From contig NZ_OZ242363.1 of assembly GCF_965208895.1 (NCBI RefSeq), forward strand, positions 1,364,001-1,428,000: a stretch of DNA of 64,000 nucleotides, in the 5' to 3' direction. Origin of the DNA: Poriferisodalis sp965208895. Lineage in GTDB: Bacteria > Actinomycetota > Acidimicrobiia > Acidimicrobiales > Poriferisodalaceae. A program made the position numbers and the translations under genes. Shown in pieces: positions 54,721 through 63,078 of this stretch. The notes beneath the pieces were generated by a model. It saw only the letters and a program-made list of their open reading frames with translations. It was not told the origin of the DNA and made no database searches. Every line of letters begins with the position of its first letter. The stretch's first letter is position 1.

Positions 54721-56318
54721 GGCACCAATTGATCGGCCGGCGGCACATCGACCCGCCGGTAACCCGAATCCACGCGAGGCAACTCGTCGCCGACGTGGAG
54801 GATCACCGTGGTTGCCTCGAGCTCGGCATGGCCGGCGAAGTCTGGCACAGGCAGCAGGCGACTGGCCAGCAGGCCGGCCGCGAGCCGTCCCTGCGGCGCC
54901 AAGTACACCACCGTACCCTGCGGAGGGTCTGATATGCCCTCGGGCAGTTCCCCTGCTGCGGCGGCCTTGAATCCGAGCTCGTTCAGCTCCGCAGCCAACA
55001 GATGCCGCCCCGTGCCGGTGACCTGCACTTTCACGCGCGACTCGACGATGTCGTCCCAGCCGATGCCCCCGAACACGTCCAGCACACGCTGGTTGTGCTC
55101 GGAACGCTGCGGGTCGAGCCCGAGCGACCATCTCACAGGTTCGTGGACATCCACCAGCCTCAGCTCGTACTCCTCGATGTCGGCATCGAAGTCGATCCCC
55201 GCAAATTTGTCTGCGAGGCTCCGACCGTCGCTCACGATGCTGAGCGTGTTTGACGTGGACAGATGGTCAGCCGCGATATCCAGCATCGAGAGCAGGTTGA
55301 TCGGGTTGGCCAGCAGACCGGGCGCAGCCTGCTCGGCGGCGATGCGCATGAAGTCGCGTTGGCGGTCGTTGCGGGCGAGATCATTCCAGACACCGTGCCG
55401 TTGCCAGGTCCCGTCGGCCGCTTGCTCTTCGAGATGGCGACTGCGGACGTACGCGAGCGCCTGGCGGCCATCGAGGAGATGGGTGCCCGCACTGGTGAAG
55501 AACCCGCTTCGGCTGTCGGTCGGGTCCGTCGCGTTTTCTCTCGGCTGGTCGCGCAACGCTCGGCTGAAGGTCATCTGGACACCGCCGACTGCATCGACCA
55601 ACCGCAAGAACGCCTGGAAGTCCACTTCGATGAAGTGCTGCAGGGTGATGCCGAGATTCTCCTCGACCGTGTCGATCAGGCGAGCAGCGCGCGCTGCGGT
55701 GGTTTCGTCACGGTTGTACGCGCTGTTGATCTTGGCGACGACGCCGGTTCCGGCAATATCGCTCGTGCCCGCGATCTCCGCCGCCAGGTCGCGCGGGATC
55801 GACATCATCGCCGCCGTGCCGTCGCCTCGCAGGCGGATCACCATGATCACGTCTGCCAGCCGGCTGATATCCGAGTGGCCGTTGCGCAGCGGATCGTCGG
55901 GCGCGAGCCCCAAGGTGCTGTCGGTGCCGACGAGCAGGTAGTTCTCCCCAGTGGGGCCGCGCGGCAGAACCGGCTCGCCGGCGGAGAGGTCGACGCCGCC
56001 AGCTGACTCCGCTTGTGAATCCGGGTCGACAACCGAGGTGACGCCGTCGCCGGGCGTGCCCTCGCTGCTGCGGTCAGCGCCCGCATCTGTCTCGCTGTCA
56101 GGATTCGCAGCGATCGAGGTTGGCTGGTCGATCACCACGTCGGCCGCAGTCACGGGCTGGCGGGGGGCAGAGGTCAGCACGTCGGCCAACTCGTGCCGCT
56201 CGATCCGTCCGAGCTGCAGCAGCACAAATGCAGATGCACCAGTCGCGACTGCCCCGATGAGGGTCAGCACTGCCAGCGCGACAAGGACGAGGCGAGTGCG
56301 CCGACTGCGGTGGCTCAC
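54717..56318 (-). CDS. LytR-CpsA-Psr (LCP) family wall-polymer ligase
   Basis: The protein has 533 residues. One N-terminal membrane helix (LVLVALAVLTLIGAVATGASA) is followed by the LCP domain (about 125-370): NYLLVGTDS, the arginine-bearing SIPRDLAAEI and AYVRSRHLEEQ. A C-terminal LytR_C-like domain (about 430-533, VKVQVTGTGRHLLAAELNEL) completes the usual layout. LCP enzymes move lipid-linked polymers such as arabinogalactan or teichoic acid onto peptidoglycan. Coupled by 4-bp overlaps with ugd and lpdA. Confidence 0.93.
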   Translation of the reverse strand: MSHRSRRTRLVLVALAVLTLIGAVATGASAFVLLQLGRIERHELADVLTSAPRQPVTAADVVIDQPTSIAANPDSETDAGADRSSEGTPGDGVTSVVDPDSQAESAGGVDLSAGEPVLPRGPTGENYLLVGTDSTLGLAPDDPLRNGHSDISRLADVIMVIRLRGDGTAAMMSIPRDLAAEIAGTSDIAGTGVVAKINSAYNRDETTAARAARLIDTVEENLGITLQHFIEVDFQAFLRLVDAVGGVQMTFSRALRDQPRENATDPTDSRSGFFTSAGTHLLDGRQALAYVRSRHLEEQAADGTWQRHGVWNDLARNDRQRDFMRIAAEQAAPGLLANPINLLSMLDIAADHLSTSNTLSIVSDGRSLADKFAGIDFDADIEEYELRLVDVHEPVRWSLGLDPQRSEHNQRVLDVFGGIGWDDIVESRVKVQVTGTGRHLLAAELNELGFKAAAAGELPEGISDPPQGTVVYLAPQGRLAAGLLASRLLPVPDFAGHAELEATTVILHVGDELPRVDSGYRRVDVPPADQLVP

Positions 56319-57682
56319 TCAGCTGCCTCGGAGAGGGCCTCGCTCAGGGACGGATACACGAACAGGCTCTCGGCGATGTCCTGGACCCGCAGGTTTGCGC
56401 TGACGGCGAGAGCCACCACCGAGATCAGCTCGGCTGCGTGGCGGCCCACGATGGAGCCGCCCAGCACCTGACCGGTCAGCGGGTCCGAGACGATCTTGAC
56501 GAAGCCGCGGGGATTCTCCTCGATCAGCGCCTTGGCATTTGCGCCGAAGGGCACCTTGGTGACGCGGATCTTGCGGCCCGTGGCAAATGCTTCGGCTTCC
56601 GCGAGCCCGACGTCGGCGATCTCGGGCTCGGTGAAGATTGCCGATGCCGCCTTGTCGTAGTCGAGATGGCGGTGCGGACGGGACTCGTGCAGACCCACCG
56701 CGTGCTCCACGATCTTGCGGCCCTGCATGGCGGCGACCGACGAGAGCGGCAGCTTGCCTGACAGGTCGCCCGCCGCGTAGATGCTGGGCACCGACGAGCA
56801 CAGGTTGTGATCGACCTCGACGTACCCCTCGTCGTCGACTCGCACGTCGGTGTTCTCCAGCCCCAAGCCGTCGCTGTTGGGGATCGATCCGATCGCAATC
56901 AGCGCATGCGACGCCTGCACAGTCCGCCCATCGCTGCAGACGACTTCGACAGCGTCGCCTTCGCGCTCGATGCTCACCGCACGCGCCCCTTTGAGCATGG
57001 CCACGCCGAGGTCGCTGAAGGTCTGCTCGAGCACTGCAGCGGCTTCGGGGTCCTTGTGCGGCAGCACCTGCTGACGACTCACGATCAGCGTGACCTGCGA
57101 GCCCAGCGAGGTGAACATGTGCACGAACTCCACGCCGGTCACCCCAGAGCCGACGACGACGAGGTGCTCTGGAAGCTCGGCGGGCGGGTACGCGTCGCGG
57201 GTGGTGAGAATCCGCTCCCCGTCGACCGTTGCCCATTCGGGGATGCGGGGGCGGCTGCCGGTCGACAGCACGACGACGTCGGCCGACAGCTCGATCGCGC
57301 CGTCCGCCGTGTCAGCGCAGACCTCGTTGGGCCCGAGCAGGCGGCCTGAACCCGACAGGATGCGTACGCCCTGGCTGACCAGCATCTGCCGGGCGACGTC
57401 TGCGAGGCGGTCCTCTATGTCGCCGATGCGCTGGCGAAGGTGCGGGGTGTCGACCGACGTGGACACATTGGCGAGCCCCAACTCGTCAAGATGGCCAGCG
57501 AAGCTGAGCGCCGAGCCGGTTGCGATCATGGTCTTGGACGGCACGCAGTCGCGAAGGTGCGCGGAGCCGCCCACGATGTCGCGCTCGATAAGCGTGACGT
57601 CGGCGCCGTAGCGCGCCGCGTAGGTGGCTGCGGAGTGGCCCGCCGGGCCGCCGCCGATCACGACGAAGCGCTTCTGGGCCAT
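56315..57682 (-). CDS. lpdA: NAD(P)H-quinone reductase, LpdA-type flavoprotein disulfide-reductase homologue
   Basis: The protein has 455 residues. FAD motif VVIGGGPAGHSAATYAARYG, NAD motif VVVGSGVTGVEFV and the C-terminal dimer domain are intact. The redox-active pair CxxxxC is broken: the segment reads GGSAHLRDCVPSKT, keeping the second Cys only. That is the hallmark of M. tuberculosis LpdA-like quinone reductases, not lipoamide dehydrogenases. It is first in the lpdA-LCP-ugd run. Confidence 0.88.
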   Translation of the reverse strand: MAQKRFVVIGGGPAGHSAATYAARYGADVTLIERDIVGGSAHLRDCVPSKTMIATGSALSFAGHLDELGLANVSTSVDTPHLRQRIGDIEDRLADVARQMLVSQGVRILSGSGRLLGPNEVCADTADGAIELSADVVVLSTGSRPRIPEWATVDGERILTTRDAYPPAELPEHLVVVGSGVTGVEFVHMFTSLGSQVTLIVSRQQVLPHKDPEAAAVLEQTFSDLGVAMLKGARAVSIEREGDAVEVVCSDGRTVQASHALIAIGSIPNSDGLGLENTDVRVDDEGYVEVDHNLCSSVPSIYAAGDLSGKLPLSSVAAMQGRKIVEHAVGLHESRPHRHLDYDKAASAIFTEPEIADVGLAEAEAFATGRKIRVTKVPFGANAKALIEENPRGFVKIVSDPLTGQVLGGSIVGRHAAELISVVALAVSANLRVQDIAESLFVYPSLSEALSEAAE

Positions 57683-57827
57683 GGATCCGCAGCGTACCGG
57701 TGCCCCCCGGCCTCACTGTCGTCGCGGCGCCCAGTGCTTTCCGCTCTGATCCTGTGTCCTTGTGCGATTGGGGTCTTTGTGCGATTGGGCCCACGAGCCG
57801 CGCGGGCCCGGGGCACAGCCCTTGGGG

Positions 57828-58991
57828 TCAGCTCAGCGTGGGGCTGCAGAGGCCGTCCAGCTCGCCCACGGTGATGCGCTCGCGATTGGCGAAGGTGACC
57901 TCATTGTTGGGGTCGGGCCGCAACCGGAATTCGCGGAAGGTCATCTCGAGCGAGTCGAAGGCGACGATGCGGCCCGACAGCGAATCGCCGGTGCCGAGAA
58001 TCAGCTTGATGGTCTCGAGCGCCTGAATTGAGCCCACGATTCCCGGCAGCACGCCGAGCACGCCGGCCTCGGCGCACGACGGGGCAAGCTCCGCCGGCGG
58101 GGGCTCGGGCAGGTAATCGCGGTAGGTCGGGCCGTTCTTTGGGTCGAACACAGTGACCTGACCCTCGAAGCGGAAGATCGAGCCGTGCACCACGGGAATG
58201 CCCAGCTTCACCGATGCGTCGTTGAGCAGGTAGCGACTCGGGAAGTTGTCCGCGCCGTCCACGATCACATCCCAGCCCGAGAGAATCTCGAGCACATTGT
58301 CGGCGCCGAGCCGCGTGTCGTAGGTGACCACGTTCACGTCGGGATTCAACGCGGTCAGGGTCTTCTTGGCCGAGTCGACCTTGCGATCGCCGACACGGTC
58401 GACGTTGTGGAGAATCTGGCGCTGCAGGTTGGACTCGTCCACCACGTCCATGTCGATGATGCCGAGGGTGCCGACTCCGGCGGCAGCCAGATACAGCGCG
58501 GCGGGCGAGCCGAGGCCGCCTGCGCCGAGCATGAGCACCTTGGCGTCAAGCAGCTTGAGCTGCCCGGCCTCGCCCACTTCGGGCAGCAGCAAGTGACGCT
58601 GGTACCGGTTTCGCTGCTCGGCACCAAGCGAGGCGGGCGTCGACCATGGGCGGCCCTCGTCCTTCCAGCGGCCGAAACCGCCATCCATGGAGACGGAGTT
58701 GGGATAGCCCAGCTCCGCAAGGGTCTTCGCAGCGAACGCTGAACGCACGCCGCCGGCGCAATAGATGATGATCTCCGCATCGTGGTCGGGCAGCCGGTTC
58801 TCGATCTGAGCCTCGAGGTGCCCGCGCGGAATGTGGATCGCGTCGGCGAGAGCACCTTGCTCGTACTCGTCGGGCTCGCGCACGTCGAGCACGACGGGCT
58901 CGCGGTCCGTGATCCACTGCGCCGCTGTGGCGGTGTCGATCTCGGTGATCTCGCGCTTTGTCGCTGTCAGCAGTTCGCGGAACGAGGGCAT
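57828..58991 (-). CDS. ThiF/MoeZ-type adenylyltransferase with N-terminal rhodanese domain
   Basis: The protein has 387 residues from the ATG at 58991, which has GGGAGG 6 nt upstream. Residues about 10-115 are a rhodanese domain with active-site loop CAGGVRS. Residues about 125-375 are a ThiF/MoeB domain (GAGGLGSPAALYL, ESNLQRQILH). The order is the reverse of MoeZ, where rhodanese is C-terminal. Both CxxC zinc pairs of MoeB are missing (the first reads TYRDYL), as in actinobacterial MoeZ. It should activate and thiolate a ThiS/MoaD-type sulfur carrier. Confidence 0.87.
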   Translation of the reverse strand: MPSFRELLTATKREITEIDTATAAQWITDREPVVLDVREPDEYEQGALADAIHIPRGHLEAQIENRLPDHDAEIIIYCAGGVRSAFAAKTLAELGYPNSVSMDGGFGRWKDEGRPWSTPASLGAEQRNRYQRHLLLPEVGEAGQLKLLDAKVLMLGAGGLGSPAALYLAAAGVGTLGIIDMDVVDESNLQRQILHNVDRVGDRKVDSAKKTLTALNPDVNVVTYDTRLGADNVLEILSGWDVIVDGADNFPSRYLLNDASVKLGIPVVHGSIFRFEGQVTVFDPKNGPTYRDYLPEPPPAELAPSCAEAGVLGVLPGIVGSIQALETIKLILGTGDSLSGRIVAFDSLEMTFREFRLRPDPNNEVTFANRERITVGELDGLCSPTLS

Positions 58992-59067
58992 CAGAGGCCT
59001 CCCAAGCCGTCGCTTTCGGGAGCGCCCAGTCATCAGACCAGGCTCAGGACCTAAATCCTACCTATCA

Positions 59068-61136
59068 GGTCAGGTTTTAGTTACGTGCGGTGTGATCTCC
59101 CACACGCGCCGCGATTCTCAGCCCCTACGCGCCAGCCAGTTGGTCAGGTTTTAGTTACGTGCGGTGTGATCTCCCACACGCGCCGCGATTCTCAGCCCCT
59201 ACGCGCCAGCCAGTTGGTCAGGTTTTAGTTACGTGCGGTGTGATCTCCCACACGCGCCGCGATTCTCAGCCCCTACGCGCCAGCCAGTTGGTCAGGTTTT
59301 AGTTACGTGCGGTGTGATCTCCCACACGCGCCGCGATTCTCAGCCCCTACGCGCCAGCCAGTTGGTCAGGTTTTAGTTACGTGCGGTGTGATCTCCCACA
59401 CGCGCCGCGATTCTCAGCCCCTACGCGCCAGCCAGTTGGTCAGGTTTTAGTTACGTGCGGTGTGATCTCCCACACGCGCCGCGATTCTCAGCCCCTACGC
59501 GCCAGCCAGTTGGTCAGGTTTTAGTTACGTGCGGTGTGATCTCCCACACGCGCCGCGATTCTCAGCCCCTACGCGCCAGCCAGTTGGTCAGGTTTTAGTT
59601 ACGTGCGGTGTGATCTCCCACACGCGCCGCGATTCTCAGCCCCTACGCGCCAGCCAGTTGGTCAGGTTTTAGTTACGTGCGGTGTGATCTCCCACACGCG
59701 CCGCGATTCTCAGCCCCTACGCGCCAGCCAGTTGGTCAGGTTTTAGTTACGTGCGGTGTGATCTCCCACACGCGCCGCGATTCTCAGCCCCTACGCGCCA
59801 GCCAGTTGGTCAGGTTTTAGTTACGTGCGGTGTGATCTCCCACACGCGCCGCGATTCTCAGCCCCTACGCGCCAGCCAGTTGGTCAGGTTTTAGTTACGT
59901 GCGGTGTGATCTCCCACACGCGCCGCGATTCTCAGCCCCTACGCGCCAGCCAGTTGGTCAGGTTTTAGTTACGTGCGGTGTGATCTCCCACACGCGCCGC
60001 GATTCTCAGCCCCTACGCGCCAGCCAGTTGGTCAGGTTTTAGTTACGTGCGGTGTGATCTCCCACACGCGCCGCGATTCTCAGCCCCTACGCGCCAGCCA
60101 GTTGGTCAGGTTTTAGTTACGTGCGGTGTGATCTCCCACACGCGCCGCGATTCTCAGCCCCTACGCGCCAGCCAGTTGGTCAGGTTTTAGTTACGTGCGG
60201 TGTGATCTCCCACACGCGCCGCGATTCTCAGCCCCTACGCGCCAGCCAGTTGGTCAGGTTTTAGTTACGTGCGGTGTGATCTCCCACACGCGCCGCGATT
60301 CTCAGCCCCTACGCGCCAGCCAGTTGGTCAGGTTTTAGTTACGTGCGGTGTGATCTCCCACACGCGCCGCGATTCTCAGCCCCTACGCGCCAGCCAGTTG
60401 GTCAGGTTTTAGTTACGTGCGGTGTGATCTCCCACACGCGCCGCGATTCTCAGCCCCTACGCGCCAGCCAGTTGGTCAGGTTTTAGTTACGTGCGGTGTG
60501 ATCTCCCACACGCGCCGCGATTCTCAGCCCCTACGCGCCAGCCAGTTGGTCAGGTTTTAGTTACGTGCGGTGTGATCTCCCACACGCGCCGCGATTCTCA
60601 GCCCCTACGCGCCAGCCAGTTGGTCAGGTTTTAGTTACGTGCGGTGTGATCTCCCACACGCGCCGCGATTCTCAGCCCCTACGCGCCAGCCAGTTGGTCA
60701 GGTTTTAGTTACGTGCGGTGTGATCTCCCACACGCGCCGCGATTCTCAGCCCCTACGCGCCAGCCAGTTGGTCAGGTTTTAGTTACGTGCGGTGTGATCT
60801 CCCACACGCGCCGCGATTCTCAGCCCCTACGCGCCAGCCAGTTGGTCAGGTTTTAGTTACGTGCGGTGTGATCTCCCACACGCGCCGCGATTCTCAGCCC
60901 CTACGCGCCAGCCAGTTGGTCAGGTTTTAGTTACGTGCGGTGTGATCTCCCACACGCGCCGCGATTCTCAGCCCCTACGCGCCAGCCAGTTGGTCAGGTT
61001 TTAGTTACGTGCGGTGTGATCTCCCACACGCGCCGCGATTCTCAGCCCCTACGCGCCAGCCAGTTGGTCAGGTTTTAGTTACGTGCGGTGTGATCTCCCA
61101 CACGCGCCGCCCCTACGCGCCAGCCAGTTGGTCAGG
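59068..61136. repeat. 74-bp tandem repeat array, 27 full copies plus one shortened
   Basis: A 74-bp unit beginning GGTCAGGTTTTAGTTACGTG repeats with no visible differences from 59068. The last unit (61066-61129) lacks 10 bp (GATTCTCAGC), then 7 bp of another unit end the array at 61136. Each unit can form an imperfect hairpin GTGTG-ATCTCC-CACAC with flanking GC pairs. No spacers, so not CRISPR. Because 74 is not a multiple of three and each unit has a TAG, no long ORF crosses it. It fills the gap between the sirtuin stop and the MoeZ-type start. Confidence 0.95.
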
Positions 61137-61142
61137 AATTGG

Positions 61143-61961
61143 TCACACCGAACGCTGGCGGGGGGTGCCGCCGCAGATTCGGGGGAGGACCTCCGAGATG
61201 GACTTGCGCAGGACCATGTCGGCAAGGTGGTCCATCTCGGTGGGTTCGGCGTTGACGATCACCACTCGCGCGCCTGCGGACTTTGCCGTCGGTACCACCG
61301 CAGCGATCGGATAGACGGCCAGCGTGGTTCCCACGGCCAGCATCAGATCGCAATTCTCGGCTGCGATCTGGGCTCGCAAGAGATCTCGCGCCACGAGCTG
61401 CTGGCCGAAGCTGATCGTGGCGCTCTTGAGAATCCCCCCGCAGTCGGGACAGGGCGGGTCGTCGGAGCCGAGCCGAACCCGATCGAGCACGGTGCCCATC
61501 TCGTCGCGGTAGTCGCACTCCAAGCACGCAACCTCGCGGATCGTGCCGTGCACCTCCACAATCTTGTCTGGATCGGACCCGGCGTCGTGATGCAGACCGT
61601 CCACGTTCTGCGTCAGCAGCGACACCAGCTTGCGGCGACGCTCCAACTGCACGAGGGCTCGGTGACCGTCGTTGGGCTCTGCGCCCCACGCTCGGTGATC
61701 CATACGGGCCCGCCAGGCCAGCACCCGCACCTCACGATCGGCCAGATAGTTCTGCAGCGTCGCCTGCTTCTCGGCGGCCGGGTTCTTGGTCCACACGCCA
61801 TTGGGACCGCGGAAGTCTGGGATTCCCGAGTCCGTGGAGATCCCGGCGCCGGTGAGCACCGTGATGGCGCTCGCCTCGTCGATCCATCGCGCCACCGTTC
61901 GGACATCGTCATCGACGTCGGTGCTCGAATCGGACGCTGGGACTTTCTCGGCTGGGCTCAT
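61143..61961 (-). CDS. Sir2-family NAD-dependent protein deacylase
   Basis: The protein has 272 residues. NAD motifs TGAGISTDSGIPDFRGPNGV and TQNVDGLHH (catalytic His in the following VEVHG), a zinc module with CLEC and CPDC, and GTTLAVYP all match sirtuins. It removes acyl groups from lysines using NAD. The stop lies 7 bp from the end of the 74-bp array, so the 3' end of the transcript would run into the repeats. Confidence 0.95.
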   Translation of the reverse strand: MSPAEKVPASDSSTDVDDDVRTVARWIDEASAITVLTGAGISTDSGIPDFRGPNGVWTKNPAAEKQATLQNYLADREVRVLAWRARMDHRAWGAEPNDGHRALVQLERRRKLVSLLTQNVDGLHHDAGSDPDKIVEVHGTIREVACLECDYRDEMGTVLDRVRLGSDDPPCPDCGGILKSATISFGQQLVARDLLRAQIAAENCDLMLAVGTTLAVYPIAAVVPTAKSAGARVVIVNAEPTEMDHLADMVLRKSISEVLPRICGGTPRQRSV

Positions 61962-61977
61962 CGGTCACAGTCTGGCC

Positions 61978-62113
61978 TAGAGGCTGAGCCCCGGGCCCGA
62001 GCGGCCCGCGAGCGAAGCGAGCTGGAGCGGTAAGCACAGGGCGAAGCCGTGGCCCGAGCGGCCCGTGAGCGCCGAGTCAATGGAAATCGGGAACAAGAGC
62101 GGGAAACAACTGG
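61978..62113 (-). repeat. Dispersed repeat family B, copy 2
   Basis: On the minus strand, CCAGTTGTTTCCCGCTCTTG and GCTCACGGGCCGCTCGGGCC match the copy at 19467-19536. This copy is longer and holds an internal duplication: GCTCACGGGCCGCTCGGGCC and CTCGCGGGCCGCTCGGGCCC. It lies upstream of the sirtuin gene. No mobility gene is nearby. Confidence 0.6.
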
Positions 62114-62189
62114 TGCGGCAGCGAGACGGTTCACCCATCGACGCGGACTCTCGTGGCAAGCGGCCTGATCTGACGAGCGATGTGCAGCT

Positions 62190-62250
62190 CTCAGTATGTT
62201 TCATGTTGTATTAGTATTTTTTGATATACAAAAATGTGTTCGGCAACGAA
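62190..62250 (+). promoter_or_regulatory. AT-rich leader/promoter region of the unknown gene at 62298
   Basis: A 60-bp block around 62195-62240 (TTGTATTAGTATTTTTTGAT and TATACAAAAATG) is strikingly AT-rich compared with its surroundings. It precedes the AAGGAG ribosome site of the next gene by about 45 bp. It probably contains the promoter; precise -35/-10 boxes are not assigned with confidence. Confidence 0.4.
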
Positions 62251-62297
62251 CAACAACCGCGGCCCAACGTGGCACGCCGTCGAGAAGGAGAGCACCC

Positions 62298-63026
62298 GTG
62301 CGAGCTGATGAGATACACGACGTCCCCCAAAGTCGAACGGTGCCTGATCCGCCCGCTGCGGCCGCGTTGCGGCTGGTTGGCGGCGCCGAGACCGAGCTAA
62401 GCCCCACAGCGTTCAACGATTCGTCGGGTGATCCAGTGCATGTCCTTCGGGTGCGGCCGTGGGACGATCCCAATCTGCGGCGCCGCGGCCACGATCCGCG
62501 CTCGATTTACGTGGAGCGATTCTGGGTTGCGATTCTCGGCCCGAGCGCCGTATGGCTGTTGCGGCTGCTCGCGCGCGAATTCGACGAGCTGGCGCCCGGC
62601 GAGGAGCTCCGCCTGGACCTCGACTCCACCGCCCGGCGATTGGGACTGCAGCACCGCGGCGGCCGTCAGAGCACCTTCATGAGAACCATCGAACGCTGCG
62701 GCATGTTCGACCTGGCGCACTTCGACGACGACGCGGTGCTGATCGTCCGCACGCGGGTGCCACCGGTGCCCCGCCGGCTGCAGATGCGGATGCCGCCGGA
62801 ATTGCGCGCGGAAGTCGGCCACTGGTCACGGATCGACGGTCATGCGGATTTCTCCGTCGGCGAGACGCGGCTGCTCGCGATCTGCATGCTGACGCTCGGT
62901 CACGGTCTGCACGAGTCCGCCGAGCGGCTCGTGACGCTCGGGCTGGCGCCGAGCGCCGCTAACGAGGCGACCGCATGGGCGTGGGCGGAACGCTGCGTGC
63001 GTCAGCGCACACGTCGCCACACCTAG
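62298..63026 (+). CDS. Conserved-looking protein of unknown function, possible winged-helix fold
   Basis: The protein has 242 residues from the GTG at 62298, which has AAGGAGAG 5-8 nt upstream. No family recognised. It is Arg-rich and soluble, with VERFWVAILGPSAVWLLRLL in the first half, then DLDSTARRLGL and RQSTFMRTIERCGMFDLAHF, which resemble a helix-turn-helix/winged-helix pattern, and ends Arg-rich. It has an AT-rich leader and lies between the sirtuin and pepA genes on the opposite strand to both. A DNA-binding role is only a guess. Confidence 0.6.
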   Translation: MRADEIHDVPQSRTVPDPPAAAALRLVGGAETELSPTAFNDSSGDPVHVLRVRPWDDPNLRRRGHDPRSIYVERFWVAILGPSAVWLLRLLAREFDELAPGEELRLDLDSTARRLGLQHRGGRQSTFMRTIERCGMFDLAHFDDDAVLIVRTRVPPVPRRLQMRMPPELRAEVGHWSRIDGHADFSVGETRLLAICMLTLGHGLHESAERLVTLGLAPSAANEATAWAWAERCVRQRTRRHT

Positions 63027-63078
63027 CCCCTCTGGCTGCGTTCGCGCCATCGCCGGCTCGAGGGCACGGCGGGGCCCG

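Noticed and set aside
57755..57795. TTGTGCGATTGGG doubled between lpdA and the MoeZ-type gene
   Set aside because: It has only two copies, no hairpin of note and no nearby partner; probably a small slippage duplicate.
59068..61136. CRISPR array
   Set aside because: Units are contiguous 74-bp copies with no variable spacers, and no cas genes are present.
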